A program made the translations under genes and the position numbers. Of a stretch of 64,000 nucleotides of DNA, positions 56,800-64,000 are shown one piece after another. The notes beneath the pieces are model-generated. The model ran no database searches. It saw only the letters and a list, made by a program, of their open reading frames with translations, and was not told the DNA's origin. The first letter of the stretch is position 1; every line of letters starts with the position of its first letter. This stretch comes from Ricordea florida (Eukaryota > Cnidaria > Anthozoa > Corallimorpharia > Ricordeidae). The stretch is taken from the NCBI GenBank assembly GCA_949710005.1, contig OX453282.1, positions 10,926,736-10,990,735 of the forward strand, given 5' to 3'.

Positions 56800-57507
56800 C
56801 TAGAAACATTTTCGTCCTAGTGCTGGGCATACACTGCTCTTCTCATGAGTCGATCCACATCTTGTACATTCTGATGACTTTCTTGCCTTATCTCGGCGTG
56901 AGCGTTTAGAACGATCTTCCCATTTCATATAGCTGGTTTCTACAGCTTGTACTTTGGGATCTGCACCAGCCATCGTCTGTAGTTGAGCATTAGATATTTC
57001 TTGTGTTCTAGCGATATCAACGGCTTGTTCGAGAGTCAGTCCAGAACCTTCTTGAATCAGCTTTTCTCTTGCCTTCTGTGAGCGACATCCAATTACAACT
57101 CTGTCCCTAACCATCTCGTCTGGATCCTTATATCCACAATTTTTAACTAGCAGCTGCAGATCGGTGACGAACTGGTCGAACGGTTCGCCTTCTTGCTGTA
57201 CTTTGTTATGAAATTTGTATCGTGCGAAGACATGGTTCGATTTTGGCTTTACGTAGGCTTCAAACTTGTCGTAATACGTTTGTAGTTTCTTGTTTTCTTC
57301 CTCGCTGAGAGTCCAGGTATTATATATGTCTCGGCTCTTATCGCCAACCCAAATCATCACGTAATTGCACCGTTGTTCTTCGGTCTTGCCTTTGAGAGGG
57401 CCACCGAAGGTAAATTCGCATTGCTGTTTGAACGATCGCCACGCTCCCGGCAAGTCGCCACTGGACCAATCCATTTTGGGTGAATTTGCCGTTGTTATGC
57501 CTTCCAT
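56800..57507 (-). pseudogene. Gypsy-2 gag, cut by TAG in a zinc knuckle
   Basis: 235 codons from ATG at 57507. It carries the gag capsid pattern WRSFKQQCEFTFGG, VMIWVGDKSRDIYNTW and FARYKFHNKVQQEGEPFDQF. The end reads CTRCGSTHEKSSVCPALGRKCF and then TAG at 56800-56802. The next codons (CNKPNHF) complete the Cys/His knuckle in the same frame, so the stop replaces one residue inside a conserved motif. Confidence 0.9.
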
Positions 57508-57604
57508 TTCGGTTCTGGATATTCGTTAGGCTCTAATCGATCTTGATACAAGGTTTTCTTTCCTCGATGGCTTTCTTTCACGCGAGAATTGAAAAAAAAC
57601 CTCA

Positions 57605-57676
57605 GGCTTGAACGGGATTCGAACCCATGACCTCTGCAATACCGGAGCAGTGCTCTACCAACTGAGCTATCAAGCC
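57605..57676 (-). tRNA. tRNA-like Pol III unit 1 (nominal anticodon GGT)
   Basis: 72 bases fold as a cloverleaf. The acceptor stem GGCTTGA/TCAAGCC and D stem GCTC/GAGC are perfect, and the T arm is ATGGG TTCGAAT CCCGT. The A box TAGCTCAGTTGG and B box GGTTCGAATCC are present, and an eight-T terminator follows. The anticodon stem has a T-T mismatch at its base and the loop reads CCGGTAT, with C instead of the universal U33. The nominal anticodon GGT would be Thr, which eukaryotes normally read with AGT. Probably transcribed but not a normal decoder. Confidence 0.6.
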
Positions 57677-57859
57677 AACTGGGCGCAGGTCATATTGTGA
57701 GTTCGTTATATACCCGTAGATGAAGAAGAATGATGCAAATGAATATATGAAAGACCATATATTTGAACTGCGGATTAATATGTAATAACATTAATTGATC
57801 ATCGCAGTTATGTAAACAACTTAAGACGCTGTGAATTTGAAGCCTGAAAAAAAACCTCA

Positions 57860-57931
57860 GGCTTGAACGGGATTCGAACCCATGACCTCTGCAAGACCGG
57901 AGCAGTGCTCTACCAACTGAGCTATCAAGCC
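57860..57931 (-). tRNA. tRNA-like Pol III unit 2
   Basis: Same fold and promoter boxes as unit 1, with anticodon loop CCGGTCT. A run of eight Ts follows the 3' end on the minus strand. C33 and the T-T mismatch are retained. Confidence 0.6.
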
Positions 57932-58115
57932 AACTGGAAGCTGGTCATATTGTGAGTTCGTTGTATACCTGTAGATGAAGAAGAATGTTTGCAAATGAAT
58001 ATATGAAAGACCATATATTTGAACTGCGGATTAATATATAATAACATTAATTGATCATCGCAGTTATGTACACAACTTAAGACGCTGTGAATTTGAAGCC
58101 TGAAAAAAAACCTCA

Positions 58116-58187
58116 GGCTTGAACGGGATTCGAACCCATGACCTCTGCGATACCGGAGCAGTGCTCTACCAACTGAGCTATCAAGCC
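58116..58187 (-). tRNA. tRNA-like Pol III unit 3
   Basis: Same fold as unit 1, loop CCGGTAT, with a T-C mismatch at the base of the anticodon stem. An eight-T terminator follows. Confidence 0.6.
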
Positions 58188-58390
58188 AACTGGGAGCTGG
58201 TCATATTGTAAGTTCGTTATATACCCGTAGATGAAGAAGAATGATGCAAATGAATATATGAAAGACCATATATTTGAACTGCGGATTAAGATGTAATAAC
58301 ATTAATTGATCATCGCAGTTATGTACACAACTTAAGACGCTGTGAATTTGAAGCCTGAAAAAAACCTCAGGCTTGAACGGGATTCGAACC

Positions 58391-58892
58391 GTTCACTGTA
58401 GGTAAAATTTTGTTTGACAAATTGAATACTGGCATCTTAAGAATGTTGTCTGTGCTTCAGAAACCCTTGTGTCTTGGTTTTAATTTGTATCCAGATGTAG
58501 TGGTAAGTCATTAGATTATGTCTACTGGGCCTTAAATGACTCTTTCCTTAAGAAACCAGCCATATCCTATCTTCCCTCTTGAAATGCCAAATTTTATGGA
58601 CAACCCCAGCTTAGGTTTTATCTTAAATGTATCTTGAATTTTAGGAATTTAATAATCGAAAGATTTATTAGTTTGGAAATTTGATAAATAGCACACTGTG
58701 GATACTGCACCTAACACGTTATGCTGCACATGAACCTTGCTATCAGTTCAAAGTATACATACAGTACACTTTATTTGAAAGAGCTGTGTCATCAAGGAGG
58801 TAAACCTTAATTACACTGTATGGAAAACCAGAGATCCAACCAAGTGAGAATGCTTTAATGGGACTAAGTGCTGCTGCAGGCTATGATTTTAC
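58391..58892. other. No gene recognised
   Basis: AT-rich sequence after the truncated fourth tRNA-like unit; it would be intron if the two exons to its right belong to one gene. Confidence 0.4.
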
Positions 58893-58967
58893 CTGATGGA
58901 CCAATAGATTGACGTACCATTCGGGGTCCTTCTTCGTCGCTCCCACTAGCAATATCACTGTTAAGGG
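58893..58967 (-). CDS. Putative small exon downstream of the recombinase-like exon
   Basis: A 75-base minus-strand exon candidate between a pyrimidine-rich acceptor (CCATTCCATTAG) and a donor CATCAG/GTAAAA. It reads LNSDIASGSDEEGPRMVRQS followed by IGPSG, an acidic linker. Its phase (1-1) matches the phase-1 end of the exon at 60327-60814, so both could be spliced together. No homology is recalled for the peptide itself. Confidence 0.4.
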
Positions 58968-60326
58968 CTAATGGAATGGTAGGAAACAAAATAACACAGA
59001 ACTGAATGACTTCAAATTCAGTTAACAATGTTGTAATGATTTTATTATGGTGTATACATAATATGCTGTGGCTCAATTTTATCCTTGTTTTAAATTTTTT
59101 TTCCTTTCTTGAAACTCATTATCATAAAAAATCAAAGGCTCCTTCGAGCTACCTCATGGTATGTGGTAATTATTCCATGAAGTGCTGTCCTTTCCCCAGA
59201 TCATAAAGCGTTCATTCCGAATAATTCGCTTTGTGCACTCTTGTTACGACTGATCGATTACTCATCGTTCAAATTGGAGACATTGTCACTTTTAAGGCTT
59301 TAAAACCCATTTCTTCCCCCTTGAGCATTCTTGAACACATTTCCTGTTCGTTCGCAAGATCTTCAAAAGTGTACTTTGATCAAAGATGGAGCGAAAGGAA
59401 TGAAAACCCACCTTGACAATCTTTGCGTCAGGCTCAACACAACAGACGCCACTTTGTAACTGCATATGCTGCAGCTGTCTCACCCCCTCCCCCCACATAT
59501 GTGAAAATAAAACAATTGCACGACTTTGTGGACAAAACCAAACCTAGTAGGGGAGATAGGGGAGAACCTTTTTAATTCACATTTAATGCCGATTTAATGC
59601 ATAAATTAATTGTCTAACAGGAATGGAGTGACTAATCCAACCATTACTATACCTCATGGTATGACATACATACCATGAGGTAATTACCTTTATCATGATA
59701 ACTGCAGATAACAAGGGAAAAGAAAATTTAAACCAAGGATAAAATTAAGCCACAACATAATATTATATTACATGTATAGTTCATGGCAAGTCACAAGCAA
59801 GTGGAACTGTATGCTGTAGTCTGTTAGGCTTAATGTGTGAAATTTAGTTACTTTTGGACGTTAATTTTAGTCTACCAGTATTTCATTTGAAATAAAAATG
59901 CCATTTCACTGGGCTTAAATCAATACAATTAGGACCAGGTAGGCATCTGCATTTGTCACCCAGGCATAATTTATGTTTAACTCAACATTACACGTGAAGG
60001 AATCTTGTATTTGCCTCTTTTGGTTGAGATGTTGAAAGCAACTTAGCAAAGCTATCTTCAGTTTAGAACTGGCCAGTTTGTCTGGTGCCCAGCCTTTAAT
60101 AATGAGACCAATGGATTCAACAGTAAACCAAATTAACCTAAGGAAATTCATTCTTCATACTGGACTAGGTACAGGCATTTTTTAACAGCTACATGCATAT
60201 GATTTTTCTTCATGGGTAACTTCTCTCACTTTCATTTACTGTACAATCAACATAACTTATTATTGTTATTATAATGATGGTAATCCTAGCAAAATGATGC
60301 ACAGTGAACTACTTAGCTATGCTTAC
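58968..60326. other. Intron-like region with a large inverted duplication
   Basis: No coding sequence is seen. The segment at about 59045-59180 reappears inverted at about 59655-59785 (TGTGGCTYAATTTTATCCTTG, ATTATCATRA, CTACCTCATGGTATG). The right arm also contains a short palindrome TACCTCATGGTATG...CATACCATGAGGTA. Confidence 0.55.
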
Positions 60327-60814
60327 CATCTGCTATATCAATATCAATATCATCAAGTTGTTTCCCTGCCCACTTTGATGCATCTCCTTCATCAACAACA
60401 GTCAGAATTTTACTGAATTTTGCTAATTCAATTGTGGACTCGTGTAGACGGTAGAACTCTCGATGTATATCCAGCTCATGCCCCATGTGGCGTGCTAACC
60501 ACTGCAGCTCATTTTTCTCTAGGTCGAGTACCTGTGATACTGTTGCAATGTACTTTCGCAATCTGGTGCTTGTTATGGCCTCTGGTTGTTGTAGGTTAAG
60601 ACCTACTGTTTTTGTCCGTTTGTTTAGGCACTCCCAGTGCCTTAGATGTTTAAGAGATGTCTCATTTGGTCGAGCAAAAATATAGGGGTTTTCCTTCTCG
60701 ATGTGGACCTTGTCTCTGTTGTCAACCAATAGTTGTATGGCCTCTTTCATCTCACCAGTAAGAAGAACTGGCACTTTTCTTCCCCTTTTTCCCCGAATCT
60801 CTACCATGTCTAAC
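60327..60814 (-). CDS. Tyrosine-recombinase-like exon, intact
   Basis: A 488-base open exon between acceptor TAACCATAG and donor GATG/GTAAGC; it starts LDMVEIRGKRGRKVPVLLTG. It contains IQLLVDNRDKVHIEKENPYI, a basic segment, EAITSTRLRKYIATVSQVL, WLARHMGHELDIHREFYRL and IELAKFSKILTVVDEG. The order T-R-L-R-K-x-x-A-T ... L-A-R-H-M-G-H ... F-Y-R resembles the second half of tyrosine recombinases (H-x-L-R-x-x-x-A-T, L-G-H, catalytic Y), with S/T where a histidine is usual. The acceptor phase fits the donor at 39461. I recall the family from uncharacterised coral and fish proteins. Whether it cuts DNA or is a domesticated fold is unknown. Confidence 0.7.
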
Positions 60815-61640
60815 CTATGGTTACAGAGTCACAGAGAAAGATATAGACAAATGTTTTTGTTAGCATGTACTATGTATAGCAATAACTCGGAGTATTTGTG
60901 CTGTTAACATAAACTGTAATTATTATCCAACCACACTGAATATTGTCCTAATAACATGCAAAATGGGTATGAATAATACGTCATAAACATATTTTTTTGG
61001 TGGGAGCATAATAAACAACCTGCCCGGATGTTCAAATGTTGGATAGTAAAATAATATGATGGAAATCAATATATTACGCTATCTGCTGGATAGTGATTTA
61101 TCTGGTGGATAGTGCTATCAAACATTTGCATGAATGTCCATTAGGTATGCTATGAATGGGAATTGCTCAGGACCTTTTAGTTGTTAGTAGCTTCAAGTAT
61201 TGGTTACACTCAACTGACTGTTTGTTACCTCTGAATGCCAAAATGGTTCAAGCCATTACAAAAGTATTGACAATATCCTGATCTGGATTTCCTATACCAA
61301 GAGCATGAGTATGAGCATGAGTCTGCTCTTGTCACAGCATTTTCCACAACCTCCATGAACTTTTAGAACGTACACCTTTGCTGCAAATTTTGGATAATAT
61401 TTTACACCTGTGTCACTTAGCAGAGGGGCCTAGGTTCCATGTTCTTATTTTAATAGATCATATTAAGGCTGAAATGCATAGTTGTATAATTTTTTATTAG
61501 TGAGATATCTGATCACTGTGTTTTCTTTTTAATTTTATTGTTAGATTCATCTCACAGGAATGAGCAGCCACAATCAACCAACAAAAAACGAGGATGGAAG
61601 GTTTCTATCAACTTTACCTAAAAGTTGAACTTTTACAGTT
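60815..61640. other. No gene recognised
   Basis: AT-rich sequence upstream (minus strand) of the recombinase-like exon. No zinc-finger or central-domain exon of the same gene is visible here or further right. Confidence 0.45.
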
Positions 61641-61649
61641 ATATATCAA

Positions 61650-62520
61650 ACAATCCCTTGTAGAATCAGACACTATGTAGAATCTATGCAAATGCTATGT
61701 CACAGAGTATGTAAAACATATGCTAATGTCCTATGTTGTTTCTATGCCAGGACTATGTTTTTGGTATCAGAAATGCTATGTTTTCGCTGGTCAAACGGAA
61801 CCTACTTAAAAGCTATGCACAGTTTTTAGAATTAGGAATAAAGGAAGAAATGACATAGTTTCTGCATAGCCTAGACATACAATTTACTTAGCTATTGGAC
61901 CTCACATTCAACTTTACATAGACATTTGAATTGACCAATCATAGAAATCAAATAGAATTCACATAGAAGTGAAATAGAGTTTACATAGTAAAATGGAACA
62001 GGGAACAGTTGACTAAATAGCTTTTGAATAGGGTTTGCTTAGCTTTTAGATAGCCTAGGAATGGAGCAAACATGATAAACATAGTCTTTACGTAAGGTTC
62101 ACATATATTTTGCATAGCATTAAAATAGGGAAAACACAGAGTAAATAGCCTTTGCATAGGTTTGAAATAGAGTTTACACAATAAAAGGGAATAGGTAACA
62201 GTTGACTAAATAGCTTTTGAATAGGGTTTGCCTAGATTTTAGATAGCCTAGGAATGGAACAAACATGATAAAGATAGTCCTTACATAAAGTTCACATATA
62301 TTTTGCATAGCATTAAAATAGGGAAAACACAGAGTAAATAGCCTTTGCATAGGGTTTGCTTAGCTTTTACATAGCCTAGGAATGGAGCAAACATGATAAA
62401 CATAGTCTTTACATATAGTTCACATATATTTTGCATAGCATTACAATAAGGAAAACACAGTTGACTAAATAGCTTGTGAATAGGATTTGCTTTGATTTTA
62501 GATAGTGGTAGGTAATATCC
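61650..62520. repeat. CTATG/CATAG-rich repeat block with tandem units
   Basis: From about 61668 to 61820 the motif CTATG occurs eight times. From about 61850 to 62460 its complement CATAG occurs more than a dozen times. The right part is also tandem: GTTGACTAAATAGCTT at 62009, 62201 and 62460, and TTTTGCATAGCATTA around 62109, 62302 and 62430, giving periods near 192 and 128 bases. Confidence 0.8.
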
Positions 62521-63656
62521 TATATATTTAATTCAAAATTATCAATAGAATAGGTTTAAAACATATACAGATGGAAAAAGTATGGTAAAGGATAGCTTTG
62601 ACACAAGTAAAAAATGTTTCTCATAAGAAGCAAAATAAATAGTCTTAATGAGTATTTGAAAAAAATTAAAATCAACTTTAAATAATTTTCACACATAATC
62701 AAAAGGACATCTGGTGGCAATGAAATAGATCATAAAAATAGCCTAGCCGGAGAAATTTAAATCAAAATATTGCACTTAAGCTGGTCCACTTGAGTTAGTG
62801 ACACAGTTAGCAGGTTTAAATGCTCTCCCATTTTCAGCTTCCTTTAAGACCTTTACAAAAAAGTTGTTATTAATCATAGTACAAAACAAATCAAGTACCG
62901 GTAATTATTTTGTGCAGCCTTAAGAAATGGTTTCGCAGAAAAAGTTATTTCGCAGAATACTTATTGTAATTCTGGAGAGAAGTCCAAAGTAAGGAAATTT
63001 AATCATATTTAACAGATTTACTATCAAAAGATTCTTAAACTGTTAACTCTTGAGCACTAACTGGCCAGATCTAATTGTTGTTTTTTAAAATAATATTTTG
63101 TGACAACTTGGCTTATAAATCTTCATCTTCAAATTCATCAACATTTTTATTTTAATCAGAGAAATTGTTGGACTCATCTGACTCTACATGTGGTTTTGGC
63201 TGAATGGACAGCTCGGTCATATAATAATATTATAGTTTATAAGGTTGTAAGCTTTGCAGAATGTTTATAACCAGGACTTGGTCCTGTTCCTCGAAATATA
63301 TTGTTTCCCCCAACGATGAACAGTTGGGAGGGCATCTGGCTATACTCAAAACCTGCAAATCAAATTCAAAACGGAAATTCTGACTCAAAAAAATAATGTA
63401 CATCAGGTGCTACAAAAATTTAAAATTTATATACTAATTCCTTGTGTGTGATACCTTTTGCTCCAGCTTCTGCTATTTATACTCCAAAATCCATTTTAAA
63501 AACTAACGGAAAATCTAATAGGGTGCTTAATTTGTAAGCCATAATAAGCCGGCTTTTCGAAATAATCTTAACACACAAATATGCCGTTCTTAATTAAGGA
63601 GCTGTATGAAGCAGCGCCCGAGTTCATGTTACCTTTACTGTCAGGATTATATATAG
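62521..63656. other. No gene recognised
   Basis: AT-rich sequence, with stops in all frames at short distances and no supported feature. Confidence 0.45.
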
Positions 63657-63762
63657 GTTATTCACCAGCCGGGAGGTCCGTATTGGGAAAAACTGTGCCC
63701 GAGGTTCGAAGACCGAGGGCACAGTTTTTCCCAATACGGACCAACCTAGGCTGGTGAATAAC
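63657..63762. repeat. Second long palindromic (hairpin) element
   Basis: Left arm GTTATTCACCAGCCGGGAGGTCCGTATTGGG... and right arm ...CCCAATACGGACCAACCTAGGCTGGTGAATAAC are inverted repeats of about 46 bases around a 13-base loop. It has the same architecture as 34042-34183 with unrelated sequence. From memory it is also a frequent coral repeat. Confidence 0.85.
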
Positions 63763-64000
63763 GTTTTTATTTTTTTCTAAAACCTGAAAACGTTTCAGGC
63801 GCGTTTCCTCGGTTTTCTTCATGTTGCAAACCGATGTTTTCTTTATCATTTTCCATCTCGTCGGGGTAGTAAAATTCGCTTTCGCTGTGATAGCTCTCGT
63901 CTGAATCCATGTTTAAATTAGTACTTGGCATTAAAAAAAGTTTAGGCCTTACATGATAAGTATCTTAATTAATAGTTTGTAAAAACATTGCAACGAAGCA

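Larger units (their letters stand above)
53212..57520 (-). mobile_element. Ty3/Gypsy retrotransposon Gypsy-2, missing 5' LTR
   Basis: Minus-strand element with polypurine tract AAAAGGGGAGA (53213-53223), pol, gag and a putative 3' LTR below 53212. Upstream of the gag ATG (57507) only about 80 bases separate it from the tRNA-like array, and no LTR or primer-binding site is found there. The 5' end has therefore been deleted or replaced. Of another subfamily than Gypsy-1. Two lesions: an in-frame TAG in gag and an altered protease active site. Confidence 0.85.
57590..58390 (-). repeat. Tandem array of 255-bp units, each with a tRNA-like gene
   Basis: Three full units and the start of a fourth, with periods of 255, 256 and 254 bases. 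Each unit contains one 72-base tRNA-like sequence and a spacer (GTGAGTTCGTTATATACCYGTAGATGAAGAAG ... GAACTGCGGATTAA ... TTGATCATCGCAGTTATG). The spacers are almost identical, so the duplication is recent. The fourth unit stops after 21 bases of the tRNA-like part (58370-58390). Confidence 0.95.

Noticed and set aside
57605-58187. Functional tRNA-Thr genes
   Set aside because: C33, mismatch at the base of the anticodon stem and GGT anticodon make normal decoding unlikely, so they are kept only as tRNA-like units.

Overview
The window looks like nuclear DNA of an anthozoan cnidarian, most likely a stony coral. It is an AT-rich, intron-rich eukaryotic landscape with no operons. It is packed with BEL/Pao and Ty3/Gypsy LTR elements, RTE-, CR1/L2-like and Tx1/L1-like LINEs, a Penelope-like GIY-YIG remnant, a pogo-like transposase remnant, and short palindromic or fold-back repeats of kinds I remember as common in coral assemblies. 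The organism call rests on family content and memory, not on a database search. I see no rRNA, CRISPR array or bacterial gene.

Layout. 99-8216: a BEL/Pao element (BEL-1, minus strand) with apparently identical 372-bp LTRs and a 5-bp target duplication; a 5'-truncated LINE is nested in its pol. 8.2-17.1 kb: mostly unannotated sequence with a decapeptide-type minisatellite, a 129-bp tandem repeat, SINE-like copies, a Penelope-like fragment and a small inverted-repeat transposon. 17.165-27.64 kb: a roughly 3.1-kb array of a 10-bp satellite, split by a second BEL/Pao element (BEL-2, 19193-26552). 27.6-38.2 kb: decayed pogo, Tx1/L1-like and other LINE pieces, a 19-bp minisatellite, hairpin repeats, a GA microsatellite and fold-back MITEs. 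39.4-61 kb: a cluster of pieces of one unusual gene family, expanded with further transposons: an RTE LINE interrupted by Gypsy-1, then Gypsy-2, then a tandem array of tRNA-like Pol III units. 61-64 kb: a CTATG/CATAG-rich repeat block and a second palindromic element.

The most interesting content is that gene family on the minus strand. An exon at about 39461-40690 carries a zinc-finger-like start and a conserved all-helical central region. An exon at 60327-60814 carries a tyrosine-recombinase/phage-integrase-like C-terminal domain. The splice phases of the two exons fit each other. Three decayed tandem copies at 48.4-52.1 kb place a KMT5A-like SET domain directly in front of the same recombinase-like domain, in one copy in the same reading frame. 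A protein joining a histone-methyltransferase fold to a tyrosine-recombinase-like fold is the best candidate here for something undescribed.

Most other long open frames belong to retrotransposons, almost all on the minus strand. Each of the four LTR elements carries one or two lesions (nested LINE, frameshift or single in-frame stop), so they look recently active but now disabled. The many ORFs inside satellites and microsatellites are by-products of the repeat period.
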